Assembly (NCBI RefSeq): GCF_900232825.1
Contig: NZ_OCTP01000009.1
Location: 86,453-150,452 of the forward strand
Direction of reading: 5' to 3'
Length of the DNA: 64,000 nt
Source of the DNA: Anaerococcus sp. Marseille-P3625
GTDB taxonomy: Bacteria > Bacillota > Clostridia > Tissierellales > Peptoniphilaceae
The translations under genes were made by a program, and so were the position numbers. Shown here in pieces: positions 18,001 through 26,125 of the stretch. Every line of letters starts with the position of its first letter. Position 1 is the stretch's first letter. The notes under the pieces were generated by a model that saw nothing but the letters and a program-made list of their open reading frames with translations, was not told the origin of the DNA and searched no databases.

Positions 18001-18208
18001 AAATCTAAGAAAAGATTCAGGATTTTTAGTAACAGATAGGATCGATATAATTTATTCTTGCGATGATGAATTAAGTAAATCTTTGGAAAAATTCCAAGAT
18101 GAGATAAAAAGCGAAACTCTTTGTGATAACTTAAAAAGAGAAGAAATAGACAAAGAGGAGACAGCGCTAAATGATAAATCAATTAAAATTGAAGTAAAAA
18201 GAAATTAA
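15095..18208 (+). CDS. ileS: isoleucyl-tRNA synthetase, IleRS2-like with GIHH signature
   Basis: A 1037-residue class I synthetase that charges tRNA-Ile. The first signature reads 'GKPGIHHV', with GIHH at residues 56-59 in place of HxGH; the second is KMSKS at 595-599. 'WDTHGLPVEIEVEK' and 'CWRCHTPLVYYAKPSWYIEM' are typical of the eukaryote-like IleRS2 class. Cys pairs 'CPRCG', 'CEECG' and 'CPHCG' mark zinc or insert regions in the catalytic and editing parts. The class I editing domain is ~190-400 and the anticodon-binding helical domain ~640-800. AAGGAG precedes the start. Expression is governed by the T-box just upstream. Confidence 0.95.
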   Translation: MSEFKSLKTNESKKREEELKNYWNEIDLLGETFKTREDAKQYVIYDGPPTANGKPGIHHVIARTLKDMTSRYKNMRGYKVLKKAGWDTHGLPVEIEVEKILNFHDKNDIEDYGIEKFNKLCKESVWEYSDLWRDMSDRMAYLYDMDHPYVTLDNDYIETEWYLLDKAFKEGLIYEGAKVMPYCPRCGTGLASHEVAQGYQMDKTITLTVKFKKKDTENEYFLAWTTTPWTLPSNVALSVNPDLTYVKVFDKTDDCYYYMAESLAETLMEGHDYQVVEKLKGSDMEYMEYEQLLPYVNVGDKKAFIVTLADYISAEDGTGIVHSAPAFGEDDYQVGRKYDLAFVQPVDLEGNFTETPWKGRFIFDTNEDIWHHLVNEGKVFKKQTVEHNYPHCWRCHTPLVYYAKPSWYIEMSKFSEKMVENNKTVNWFPQTIGEKRFGNWLENVKDWAISRSRYWGTPLNIWKCEECGHTRTVGSRAELAELAIEDIDENIELHRPYVDNVTMKCPHCGKIMKRVPDVIDVWFDSGAMPFAQLHYPFENKELFENYYPADFICEGIDQTRGWFYSLMAISTITMGNAPYKNVLVNDLVVDKNGQKMSKSRGNTLDPFALFDKYGADAVRFYSLYVSPAWMQTKFDENGLVEVRNNFFRTYENVYNFFTLYANTDNLGMEEMKNIGEVKLEKIDRWLYSRLNSLLKEYYQQMEIFEYNKVVHLISDFVVEDLSNWYIRRNRKRFWTSDISDSKKAVYKTTYDVLLTLSKIIAPITPFIAEEVYRNLTGDKTVHTQLLQEVNEKLIDKELENDMELLRKVVNLGRASREKEAIKVRQPLSKIIVDGRYKKNIEDLVPLIKEELNVKEVEFAEDLSEFMEFSLKPDFKVVGPIFQAKVNEFGKYLQKINAKEFIDQVENEDVEIELSGEKYQVKKDYLDVRISAKEGFDVEIDGNVFVVLDTEITKDLKDEGYAREFISKIQNLRKDSGFLVTDRIDIIYSCDDELSKSLEKFQDEIKSETLCDNLKREEIDKEETALNDKSIKIEVKRN

Positions 18209-18218
18209 AAACAAAAGA

Positions 18219-18245
18219 GGGTTGTTTATAACAATCCTTTTTTTA
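18219..18245 (+). terminator. Rho-independent terminator after ileS
   Basis: Stem GGGTTGT/ACAATCC (one G-T) is followed by eight T residues. It starts 10 bp past the stop. Confidence 0.85.
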
Positions 18246-18256
18246 TAGGAGAAAAT

Positions 18257-18700
18257 ATGAAAATTCGACTAATGAATATGGTAAAAATTGTAAATGAAAA
18301 AACCAATGAAGTTGTAGTTTTAGACAAAATCAAAAAAGAGGGCTGGGAAGGTCTGACTTTTCCTGGAGGAAAGCGCAAAGAAAACGAAAGTTTAATAGAA
18401 TCAGCCATAAGAGAGGCCAAAGAAGAAACAGGACTTGATATTAACAATTTGAAATATTGTGGACTAATAAGCTGGGAAAGCCAAGACTTTATAGATGTTG
18501 GATTTTTGTACGAAACTACTGATTTTAGGGGAGAATTGATAAGAGATAATAGAGAGGGCAAACTTTCTTGGATTAACTACGAGGATTTTAAAAAAATGCA
18601 AGGAATGAGCCTATCAATGGATAAAATTTTAGCAATCTATGAGGGCAAATATCAAGAAATTCACTGGGATTTGATAAATGATAAGATAAAATATTTCTAA
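18257..18700 (+). CDS. Nudix hydrolase, MutT/8-oxo-dGTPase-like
   Basis: A 147-residue Nudix protein with a complete Nudix box (G-x5-E-x7-RE-x2-EE-x-G-L), reading 'GKRKENE' then 'REAKEETGL'. Nudix enzymes hydrolyse nucleoside diphosphates linked to another group. The N-terminus 'IRLMNMVKIVN' and the C-terminal 'GMSLSMDKILAIYEGKYQEI' resemble the streptococcal/clostridial MutX-type 8-oxo-dGTP pyrophosphatase-like group, so nucleotide-pool cleansing is plausible. Start ATG 18257 follows TAGGAG. It sits right after the ileS terminator and is probably expressed by read-through or a weak local promoter. Confidence 0.85.
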   Translation: MKIRLMNMVKIVNEKTNEVVVLDKIKKEGWEGLTFPGGKRKENESLIESAIREAKEETGLDINNLKYCGLISWESQDFIDVGFLYETTDFRGELIRDNREGKLSWINYEDFKKMQGMSLSMDKILAIYEGKYQEIHWDLINDKIKYF

Positions 18701-18749
18701 AGTTAAGGTAGCAATTCTAAGATAATATTAAAAAAATAATAGGAAAATA

Positions 18750-18778
18750 TTGAAATTTATTTTTACTAATGATATAAT
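18750..18778 (+). promoter_or_regulatory. strong promoter for the four-gene ABC operon
   Basis: TTGAAA (18750-18755) and a perfect TATAAT (18773-18778) are separated by 17 bp. Two inverted repeats lie immediately downstream. Confidence 0.75.
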
Positions 18779-18788
18779 TTGATAAAAC

Positions 18789-18834
18789 AGTGTACCATAT
18801 CTTATGTAACACTATTTTGTAATCAAATTTACAA
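18789..18834 (+). promoter_or_regulatory. two adjacent inverted repeats, candidate operators
   Basis: The first repeat pairs AGTGT at 18789 with ACACT ending at 18813, with near-matching inner bases. The second is the perfect 6+6 palindrome TTGTAA-TCAAAT-TTACAA at 18817-18834. Both lie between the -10 element and the first start codon, where a repressor would block transcription. Neither is followed by a T run, so they are not terminators. The regulator is unknown. Confidence 0.5.
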
Positions 18835-18865
18835 TAAATCAACGAAATAAGGCTTGGAGAAAAAT

Positions 18866-19585
18866 ATGTCACTAATACAAGTGCGTAATCTAAAAAAATA
18901 TTATAAAGTAGGAAATAACATAATCAAGGCCTTAGATGGGATAGACTTAGATATAGATAAGGGAGAATTTATTGCCCTTTTGGGGACATCAGGTTCTGGC
19001 AAATCGACCCTTTTAAATATGTTAGCAGGTCTTGAAAGACCCACGAAAGGCTCTATAAAGTATGGGAAAATCACCCTAAATGAGCTAAAAGAAACAGAAA
19101 TCACCAAATTTAGAAATCTTAATATTGGTTTTGTCTTTCAATCCTATAATCTTTTGCCCTATCTTTCAGCTTGGGAAAATGTATCGTTGCCCCTAACTTT
19201 TAAAGGCTTGGGAAAAGAAGAAAGAAAAAAAGAAGCCTATAAAATTTTAAATCAGGTAGGTCTTGGCAACAGGATGAACAACAAACCAAATGAATTATCT
19301 GGTGGTCAGCAGCAAAGAGTTTCCATAGCAAGAGCCTTTGTAGGCACGCCAAAGATAGTCTTTGCAGATGAGCCAACGGGAAATTTGGATACAAAAACCA
19401 GCTTTGAGGTTATGAAACTGATAAAAGATATTACAAAGAAAAACAATCAGACTTTTATCATGGTAACTCATGATGACGAGATGACTGAATTTGCCGATAG
19501 AACTCTTTTTATGAGAGATGGAAAGATAGAAAAAATACACAAAAATTTAACAATTGATGAGGTTTTAGATGTCAACAAACAATAA
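18866..19585 (+). CDS. ABC transporter ATP-binding protein (MacB/LolD type)
   Basis: A 239-residue ATPase with Walker A 'GTSGSGKST' (~41-49), Q-loop 'VFQSYNLLPYLSAWENV', signature 'LSGGQQQRVSIARAF' and Walker B 'IVFADEPTGNLD', the last typical of the MacB/LolD/FtsE group. Such ATPases drive mechanotransmission rather than classical transport. I chose ATG 18866 (GGAGA upstream) over an in-frame TTG at 18854. The stop overlaps the next gene by 17 bp, so the first three genes of this operon are translationally coupled. Confidence 0.9.
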   Translation: MSLIQVRNLKKYYKVGNNIIKALDGIDLDIDKGEFIALLGTSGSGKSTLLNMLAGLERPTKGSIKYGKITLNELKETEITKFRNLNIGFVFQSYNLLPYLSAWENVSLPLTFKGLGKEERKKEAYKILNQVGLGNRMNNKPNELSGGQQQRVSIARAFVGTPKIVFADEPTGNLDTKTSFEVMKLIKDITKKNNQTFIMVTHDDEMTEFADRTLFMRDGKIEKIHKNLTIDEVLDVNKQ

Positions 19586-20594
19586 CAAAACAAACGAAAT
19601 TCAAGATACAAGTGATCAAACTCCAACAGTACAAATGAAAAATCAACCTAAATTGATTATTTCAAATTATTCAATTACACCACAAACTGTAGAAGCAGGT
19701 AATGATTTTACCTTATCCTTCACTCTTTATAACACAAATGCAAAAAATACAATCTACAACTTAAAAGTAAGCATAGATCAACAATTGCAATCTCAACCAC
19801 AAGCAAGTGGAGATAATACTGCCTTAGTAAGTGATGGATCTGTATTTACACCTATGAATAGATCAAATTCATTTTATGTAGCAGCTTTGTATCCTTGGAA
19901 TACTGCCACAAGAACCATAAACATGGGAGTTAATCCAAATTCTGCTGCTGGAAATTATGTAATTGGACTTACCTTAGAATATGAAGATTATTGGGGCAAC
20001 CAATATCAAACCAAAGAAGCAATTGGAATTCCAGTTGTCCAAAGAGCAAATGTTACCATAGGCAATGTAAAGCACGACGAGCTTGTGGTAGGCCAACAAA
20101 CAGCAGTTTCTGTAAATATTTACAACACTGGAAAAGATAATCTAAACACCTTTATGTGCGATGTAATTGGCAAGGGCTTTACAATTGATAATGATAGAAG
20201 ATTTATAGGAAATTTTAAAACAGGATCTACGGAAGAATTTACCTTTAATATTACCCCACAAAGAGAAGGAGATGTTGAAGGAAAAATTCTAATCACCTAT
20301 GAAGATTCAGCAGGAAATGTCCACACCCAAACTCAAAATTTCACAGCTAATGCTATGAATATGAATATGGGAGGAGCCGAAGAAGGTATGGTCCAAGATC
20401 CAAATACTGGAGAGATGATTCCAGCTGATCAAGCAAATCCACCAGAAGGAGCTGATAATGGAGGATCTATATTTACATCTCCATTTTTCTGGGTTGGAAT
20501 AATAGCAATTATCGCCCTTGTTGGAGCTTTAATTTATAAGAAAAGAAAAAATAAGAAAAACGAGGAGTTGATTATAGAAGATGAAGATAACTGA
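19569..20594 (+). CDS. Ig-like (CARDB/COG1361-type) membrane protein without signal peptide
   Basis: A 341-residue protein with two beta-sandwich repeats of the CARDB/COG1361 kind: residues ~30-155 ('SNYSITPQTVEAGNDFTLSF') and ~156-265 ('VGQQTAVSVNIYNTGKDNL', 'GNVHTQTQNF'). A Met/Gly-rich stretch, a hydrophobic helix at ~300-325 ('FFWVGIIAIIALVGALIY') and a basic tail follow. Related proteins are generally secreted adaptors beside MacB-type permeases. Here the N-terminus is hydrophilic ('MSTNNNKTNEIQDTSDQTP') with no signal peptide. Either it is a tail-anchored protein, or the signal sequence has been lost. The gene overlaps the ATPase by 17 bp and the permease by 14 bp. Confidence 0.7.
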   Translation: MSTNNNKTNEIQDTSDQTPTVQMKNQPKLIISNYSITPQTVEAGNDFTLSFTLYNTNAKNTIYNLKVSIDQQLQSQPQASGDNTALVSDGSVFTPMNRSNSFYVAALYPWNTATRTINMGVNPNSAAGNYVIGLTLEYEDYWGNQYQTKEAIGIPVVQRANVTIGNVKHDELVVGQQTAVSVNIYNTGKDNLNTFMCDVIGKGFTIDNDRRFIGNFKTGSTEEFTFNITPQREGDVEGKILITYEDSAGNVHTQTQNFTANAMNMNMGGAEEGMVQDPNTGEMIPADQANPPEGADNGGSIFTSPFFWVGIIAIIALVGALIYKKRKNKKNEELIIEDEDN

Positions 20595-21951
20595 TAGATT
20601 TATAATGGCCCTAAGAAACCTATGGCGTCGTAAATCTAGAACTATACTAACAATTTTATCAGTTGTCATAGGTTCAACATCTATCATCCTGATGCTAGCC
20701 TTTGCAGAAGGCATAACAGCAAGTCAAAAGCAAATGATCGAATCTCTTCAAGGACTTACAACTATACAAATATATAACGATTCTCCAGATGGCTTAAAAG
20801 TTGATGCCAAACTTATAAATGACCTAAAAAAAATAGACCATGTAAACTCTGTCATTCCATCAAAAAATGTGTATTTGGAAATGAAAGTTGATGATAGCGA
20901 TCAATATCAACTGGACGGTTCCTTTCAAGTAATACCAGATGATGTCTTTAAACTTTTAAAAAAGGAAGATTTGGAATGGGGAAGTATTCCAAAGACAAGC
21001 GATGATTCTTCTATACTTTTAGGGACTAATGCATCAGCGATGACAAAAACAAAACATGGGGCGGATACTTGGTATGAACCTGATGAAAATTTTGACTATA
21101 ATGCTCATAAATACATATTTTCTTTGGGTTATAAAGATGATAGTCAAGATGATGGGGTAAACTTTGGAAATGAGGATAATCCCGATGATCCAAACAAGGG
21201 CAAGCCACAAGTAGTGGAAATTCCAGCAAAAATTTCTGGTAAACTTGCCCAAGGTTCAATTCTTACAGGTTATAACTCATATATGAATGAAGCAACATAT
21301 AATAAGTTAAAAAAAGAAGATGAAAAACTCGCCTATCCAACGATGAACCAATCTTATGACAAAGAGGGCAATCCTATAAAAGAAACTTCGGGCAAAATCG
21401 TTTATGATAGTGTTTCGGTTGTTATAGATAGCACAAAAAATGTGAAAGATGCAGAAATGGAGATCAAAAAGCTAGGATATTCAACAAATTCTATGGCTAA
21501 AGCAAGTGAAGAAGTTGAAAATCAAACAAGAACCATTATGTTAATTCTAGGAGGCATAGGTTCTATTGCTTTTATAGTTTCTGCCATAGGAATTATCAAC
21601 ACCATGATAATGAGTATTTATGAACGTCAAAAAGAAATTGGCGTTATGAAAGTTATCGGTGCAAGTGTATCTGATGTTCAGACCATGTTTTTGATTGAAT
21701 CTGGCTTTATAGGATTTTTTGGTGGAATTTTGGGACTAATAATTTCTCTAGTTGCAGCTTATTTTCTAAATAAAGTTCTATCAGGCAGTGAATCCATGTT
21801 TTCTGCAGGAGGCGGGCCAGCTGTTATAATCCCATTTTGGCTTGGTTTAGTCGGAGTTTTATTTTCAGCCTTGGTAGGAGTTCTTGCAGGATATTTGCCA
21901 GCAAGACGAGCAACGAAGCTATCGGCTATAGATGCTTTGCGCGCAGAGTAA
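20581..21951 (+). CDS. FtsX/MacB-type ABC permease
   Basis: A 456-residue membrane subunit. It has one N-terminal helix (~20-42, 'ILTILSVVIGSTSIILMLAF'), a large extracytoplasmic MacB_PCD domain (~45-310) and three C-terminal helices (~325-450) with the FtsX-type motif 'YERQKEIGVMKVIGAS'. The protein ends in the MacB signature 'PARRATKLSAIDALRAE'. Such permeases couple ATP hydrolysis to conformational work on extracellular or membrane-bound substrates, for example antimicrobial peptides, lipoproteins or signalling. The start overlaps the Ig-like gene by 14 bp. The extracytoplasmic domain is unusually acidic ('DGVNFGNEDNPDDPNKGKP'). Confidence 0.9.
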   Translation: MKITDRFIMALRNLWRRKSRTILTILSVVIGSTSIILMLAFAEGITASQKQMIESLQGLTTIQIYNDSPDGLKVDAKLINDLKKIDHVNSVIPSKNVYLEMKVDDSDQYQLDGSFQVIPDDVFKLLKKEDLEWGSIPKTSDDSSILLGTNASAMTKTKHGADTWYEPDENFDYNAHKYIFSLGYKDDSQDDGVNFGNEDNPDDPNKGKPQVVEIPAKISGKLAQGSILTGYNSYMNEATYNKLKKEDEKLAYPTMNQSYDKEGNPIKETSGKIVYDSVSVVIDSTKNVKDAEMEIKKLGYSTNSMAKASEEVENQTRTIMLILGGIGSIAFIVSAIGIINTMIMSIYERQKEIGVMKVIGASVSDVQTMFLIESGFIGFFGGILGLIISLVAAYFLNKVLSGSESMFSAGGGPAVIIPFWLGLVGVLFSALVGVLAGYLPARRATKLSAIDALRAE

Positions 21952-21960
21952 GGAGAAAAA

Positions 21961-23238
21961 ATGAAAAAATATATATCTATTTTAATTTTGAGTCTAATAA
22001 TGGTAGGATGCACAAATTCTTCTAATCAGAAAGATTATTCTAACAATGAAATTAGTTCAAAAACAGCAAATGACGAAATTGATCTTTCAAAAAAAGAAGA
22101 ACATGCTGAAAATATCAAAGAAAATGAGGAAAATGACGAAAATAAAATAAAATCCTTTGAAAATGAGAAAAAGGATAAAGATACAAAAGAAGATTCTTCA
22201 GAGGATAAAAAAGTTGAAATAGATGTAAAAAAATCTGACGATGACGACAAAGAAGATAAATATAAGAAAGTAAAAGACGAAGATAATAAAGACAAAAAAT
22301 CTAAAGAAGAAAAAAACGAAAAAGAATCAAGCAAAGTTAGCAAAAATGACTACTTCTATTTGCCAGCATCAGCTTTAGTTAGATTAAATGAAGATGGAGA
22401 AATGGTTGATGTAGAGGGTAATACCAAACCAGAAGAAAGAAATAAATTCTATGATTATGTAAAATACACCAACAATATTTTGGTAGAATCAAATATTTCA
22501 TCTCCTAAAGCTAAGATTATAAAAGTTACTGGCAAAGAAAAAACTACTCTTTTTGAATTTCCAAAAGGCGAAGATTTTAGGCCTTTAGGGATGATAGGGG
22601 ATAAAATTTACGGTTTCCACACCTATACAAGTTACAATGAAGAACAAGGAATTGATGAGATGGATTCTGACAAATCTGCTATTGGGGTAGTTGATTTAGC
22701 TAAGGGCAAAGTTTTTGATTACCAAGCGACTGTTGGAATAGCAACTGGAACCATTGCTCTAATCCAAGGAGAAATTCAATATACATCAAATACTGACAAA
22801 GATAGCGAAGATATTTACAATTATGATTTGTATAAGCTAGATCTAAATAAAGGTTATGATCAAAAAGCAGAATTAATAGAAAAAGATTTTGGCTTGCAAT
22901 ATCTTTTTGGTCAAAAAAACTTTGAAAATGGCAAGGCAAGCTGGCACATTAGACGTGCAGATAACGACAATATTTATGTAGATGGCAAAAAATTCCCGTT
23001 TTTGTGGGCAGAAATGGGATCTCAAGAATTTATTGGCAACAATATTTTCTATTTTACAGGTGTTGATGCCAAGGGAGATGGCCCACTTGATCATTTCTTA
23101 AGTCATCTAAAAATTATCGATATCGATAGCCAAAAAGAAATATTTAATCAAGATATTAGAGGCTTAAAACTTTTTGATGGCAAACTTTATTATCTAAATA
23201 AAGACAAAGAAGTTAAATCTTTAGATCTTGACTTATAA
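21961..23238 (+). CDS. lipoprotein with charged linker and beta-propeller-like domain
   Basis: A 425-residue lipoprotein. The signal peptide ends at lipobox 'MVGC' (Cys ~19). A ~105-residue linker made almost only of Lys, Glu, Asp, Asn and Ser spans ~20-125. A C-terminal domain (~130-425) has repeated 'IGDKIYGF', 'GKLYYL' and 'GNNIFYF' strands, suggesting a beta-propeller. I do not recognise the family. AAGGAG precedes the start, 9 bp after the permease, and a terminator follows, so it closes the four-gene ABC operon. It could be the substrate, sensor or extracellular partner of the transporter; that is inference from position. Confidence 0.6.
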   Translation: MKKYISILILSLIMVGCTNSSNQKDYSNNEISSKTANDEIDLSKKEEHAENIKENEENDENKIKSFENEKKDKDTKEDSSEDKKVEIDVKKSDDDDKEDKYKKVKDEDNKDKKSKEEKNEKESSKVSKNDYFYLPASALVRLNEDGEMVDVEGNTKPEERNKFYDYVKYTNNILVESNISSPKAKIIKVTGKEKTTLFEFPKGEDFRPLGMIGDKIYGFHTYTSYNEEQGIDEMDSDKSAIGVVDLAKGKVFDYQATVGIATGTIALIQGEIQYTSNTDKDSEDIYNYDLYKLDLNKGYDQKAELIEKDFGLQYLFGQKNFENGKASWHIRRADNDNIYVDGKKFPFLWAEMGSQEFIGNNIFYFTGVDAKGDGPLDHFLSHLKIIDIDSQKEIFNQDIRGLKLFDGKLYYLNKDKEVKSLDLDL

Positions 23239-23244
23239 GAAAGA

Positions 23245-23272
23245 AAAATCACAGCAAAGTCTGTGATTTTTT
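23245..23272 (+). terminator. Rho-independent terminator after the ABC operon
   Basis: Perfect stem AAAATCACAG/CTGTGATTTT continues into a T run. Confidence 0.85.
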
Positions 23273-23304
23273 CGCATAAAATCCTAAAAATAAGGAAAGT
23301 TAAA

Positions 23305-24582
23305 ATGAATGAAAAAATAATAAAAGAAAAATTACAAGAAAATTTTTTAAGATACTTGAGAATTTCAAGCCAATCTGACGAAAAAAATGAAAATATTCCA
23401 TCAAGTGTGGGACAATTGGAATTAGCAAAACTTTTACAAAAAGAATTGGAAGACTTAGAACTTTGCCAAATAGAAATCAACCAATACGGAGTTCTTCAAG
23501 CTAGACTTCCAAAAAGAGGATCTGAAAAAGCTCCAATAGGCTGGGTTGCCCATCTTGATACTGTAGATGTCGGTTTATCAGATGAAATCAACCCTCAAAT
23601 AATAAAAAACTACGATGGCAAAGATATTATCTTAAATAAGGAAGAAAAAATAATTTTTTCCACAAAAGAAAATTCTGAAATTCTTTCTTATATGGGCGAT
23701 GATATAATACTTACAGATGGCAAATCAGTTTTGGGAGCAGACAATAAGGCTGCAATAGCAAATATTATGACTGCCTTGTGGTATCTAAAAGAAAATCCGC
23801 AAATAAATCATGGAGAAATTTATGTAGCCTTTGTCCCAGATGAGGAAATTGGCCTAAGAGGCTCAAGAAAGATAGATTTTGAAAAATTTAAAGTTTCTTA
23901 CGCCTACACAATTGATTGCTGCAAGCTTGGAGAATTAATCTATGAAACATTTAATGCAGCAAGCGGTATCTTAAAAATCAAGGGAGTTTCTGCTCATCCA
24001 ATGTCTGCTAAGGGAAAGCTTGTTAATCCAATAATGATAGCCCATGATTTTATCAATATGCTCGATAGAAATAAGATGCCAGAAAATACCGAAAATAGAG
24101 AAGGTTATGTGTGGATAACAGACATTAATTCAGATGTCCTAAATTGTAGAGTAGATTTCAATATTAGGAATCACGATAAGGAAAAATTCGAAGACAGCAA
24201 AAAATACCTTATCCAAGCAGTAGACCTATTAAAAGAAAGATACAAGAAAGCAGAAATTTCAATCGAGATTACAGATGTTTATTCAAATATAGCCGATTCA
24301 ATTGATGAAACAAACAAAGTTGCCATAGAAAATCTAAAAGAAATTTACAAAAAATTACAGATAGAGCCAATAATTATTCCAATGCGAGGAGGAACTGACG
24401 GGTCCTACCTATCAACAAGAGGAATTTTCACACCAAACTATTTTACAGGAGCCCACAACTTCCATTCAAACAAAGAATTTTTGCCAATGGATAGTTTTTA
24501 CAAGTCATTTTTGGTTACTTTGGAATTGATGAGAGGAGAGAAAGTAGATTTTAAGAACTTTATAAAAGTAGAAATCAGATAA
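23305..24582 (+). CDS. pepT: tripeptide aminopeptidase (peptidase T)
   Basis: A 425-residue M20B zinc aminopeptidase that removes the N-terminal residue from tripeptides. Metal and catalytic motifs are 'GWVAHLDTVDVG' (~80), 'TDGKSVLGADNKAAIA' (~140), 'VAFVPDEEIGLRGSRKID' (~175), 'AYTIDCCKLGEL' and the late 'GAHNFHSNKEF'. The dimerisation domain is ~205-320. I start at ATG 23305 after AAGGAAAG; an upstream in-frame start lies inside the preceding terminator. It fits a peptide-fermenting lifestyle with the Opp system at 36-41.7 kb. Confidence 0.93.
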   Translation: MNEKIIKEKLQENFLRYLRISSQSDEKNENIPSSVGQLELAKLLQKELEDLELCQIEINQYGVLQARLPKRGSEKAPIGWVAHLDTVDVGLSDEINPQIIKNYDGKDIILNKEEKIIFSTKENSEILSYMGDDIILTDGKSVLGADNKAAIANIMTALWYLKENPQINHGEIYVAFVPDEEIGLRGSRKIDFEKFKVSYAYTIDCCKLGELIYETFNAASGILKIKGVSAHPMSAKGKLVNPIMIAHDFINMLDRNKMPENTENREGYVWITDINSDVLNCRVDFNIRNHDKEKFEDSKKYLIQAVDLLKERYKKAEISIEITDVYSNIADSIDETNKVAIENLKEIYKKLQIEPIIIPMRGGTDGSYLSTRGIFTPNYFTGAHNFHSNKEFLPMDSFYKSFLVTLELMRGEKVDFKNFIKVEIR

Positions 24583-24602
24583 AATTTTAATAATTAAAAA
24601 AC

Positions 24603-24630
24603 AAGGAACGCTATTTTGCGCTCCTTTTCT
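24603..24630. terminator. bidirectional terminator for pepT and murJ
   Basis: AAGGA-CGC pairs with GCG-TCCTT around a TATTTT loop. T-rich flanks lie on both sides (TTTTCTTT to the right; TTGTTTTTT on the other strand). The murJ stop codon lies inside the hairpin. Confidence 0.75.
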
Positions 24631-26125
24631 TTGCTATTTTGTTTTTAAATGCTTGAATAATTTCTTCTATTCCATCAACTTTTAGTAGATATATAAGACT
24701 TAGATAAATTACAGCGGAAAGTGCTATTGTTAGTAAAAGCCAGATGTTTGATGGTTTTAGAGAAAAGAAAAATTTTGCAAATATTCCAAGAGATGCCCCT
24801 CCAATTAATAATTTGCATATATTTTTTCCAATATAGGTAAAATCAAGATTGCCATAAGTTTTCTTATACATAATAAAGGCTATTATTACAGCTGAAAATT
24901 GGCTGATTGTCGTAGCAAGGGCAAGACCAACTAGTCCGTAAATTCTTGATAAAGTAAAGTCCAAAATTATATTTATTCCTAGTTGGATAAAGGAAATAAT
25001 CGTTGGTATTCTCGTATTTTGATTGGAGAAAAATGATAGATAAAGCAAATCAGCCAAAGCTGGGCCGATTAGATAAAGGCTATAGTAAAATAAAACCTGG
25101 CTTGTCATTATCATATCTTGGTAGGTAAATTCTCCTCTAAAATAGACAAAAGTTATTATAGGCTTTGATAAGATCATAAGACCAATTATTGATGGGATAA
25201 ACAAGGTCATTATCTTTACCAAAGTTTTGCTTATCAAATCTTTCATTTCGTTCATTTTGCCATTTGCAACTAATTTTCCTATTATCGGATAGGCGGTTAT
25301 TTGAAAGGGGATTATAAAAGTAGAACTTACAATCCTAAGAATTTTTAGGGCGTAATTTATTATAGAAACCCCACCTTCAGGAGCGACAAGCGATGCAAAT
25401 GATTGGTCAACTATGGTTGAAATATAAACTGCCGCCATGGTAAAGGTTGTTGGTAGAGATAGGATTAAGATTTTTTTGATACTTTCATCCATCTGGTAAA
25501 ATTTTCTTTTTCTCTTGAAATTTGATTTTTTTAAAGCTATCGGAAACATAAAATATTGTAACAAATAAGCTAAAAATATTCCAAAAGCCATTATTTTGAC
25601 ATTACCCTTGGATATTAAGATCGTTATGCCAAGAATTATATTTAAAATAACCAATGGCAAGGCTGGGGTTAAAAAATCTCCCTTTACTTGCAAGTAAGCG
25701 GACATAATCGCCGCATAGACATTAGGATAGATGCTTAAAATTACAGCTCTCATAAAGGTCGATGCAATTTGCAATTTTTCCCCACTATAACCTGCTGCAA
25801 ATAATTTTACTACAAAAGGTGCAAAGCTTAGGCCCAAAATCATAATTACTGATGTTAGAAAAAGCATGAAATTTAAAAGCTTGTTGGTAAAAATATCGGC
25901 TTCTTTTTCTCCCTTATTTTTGTATATTTCGTTGTATGAGGGAATGTAAGTTTTACTTAGGGCGTAGGTTATTACAGAAAATATCAGCGTTGCTGCTGTT
26001 GTAGAAGTGTTAAAGGCATCTGTAATTGGTCCTGTTCCATAGGTAAAAGAAAAAATCATCTCACGGACAAATGAGAAGATTTTTCCAATTAAATTTAATA
26101 TCATTAAAAGTAAAGTGTCATTCAT
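24611..26125 (-). CDS. murJ: lipid II flippase MurJ (MviN family)
   Basis: A 504-residue polytopic protein of the MOP superfamily with about 14 predicted membrane helices. MurJ flips the peptidoglycan precursor lipid II across the membrane. Family hallmarks are the N-terminal 'NLIGKIFSFVREMIFSFTYGTGPITDAFNTS', here read in parts, and 'LSKTYIPSYNEIYKNKG'. 'RAVILSIYPN', 'LSLPTTFTMAA' and 'GALADLLYLSFFSNQNTRIPT'-like blocks follow. Start ATG overlaps the upstream unknown gene by 4 bp (ATGA type). Contiguity with the lysine-transport genes suggests a common transcript from the Lys T-box. Some MviN-like paralogues act in exopolysaccharide export; the context does not exclude this. Confidence 0.85.
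   Translation of the reverse strand: MNDTLLLMILNLIGKIFSFVREMIFSFTYGTGPITDAFNTSTTAATLIFSVITYALSKTYIPSYNEIYKNKGEKEADIFTNKLLNFMLFLTSVIMILGLSFAPFVVKLFAAGYSGEKLQIASTFMRAVILSIYPNVYAAIMSAYLQVKGDFLTPALPLVILNIILGITILISKGNVKIMAFGIFLAYLLQYFMFPIALKKSNFKRKRKFYQMDESIKKILILSLPTTFTMAAVYISTIVDQSFASLVAPEGGVSIINYALKILRIVSSTFIIPFQITAYPIIGKLVANGKMNEMKDLISKTLVKIMTLFIPSIIGLMILSKPIITFVYFRGEFTYQDMIMTSQVLFYYSLYLIGPALADLLYLSFFSNQNTRIPTIISFIQLGINIILDFTLSRIYGLVGLALATTISQFSAVIIAFIMYKKTYGNLDFTYIGKNICKLLIGGASLGIFAKFFFSLKPSNIWLLLTIALSAVIYLSLIYLLKVDGIEEIIQAFKNKIAKKRSAK

Noticed and set aside
22035..22343. Reverse-strand Ser/Phe-rich frame
   Set aside because: It is the mirror of the Lys/Glu/Asp-rich linker of the lipoprotein; low-complexity artefact.
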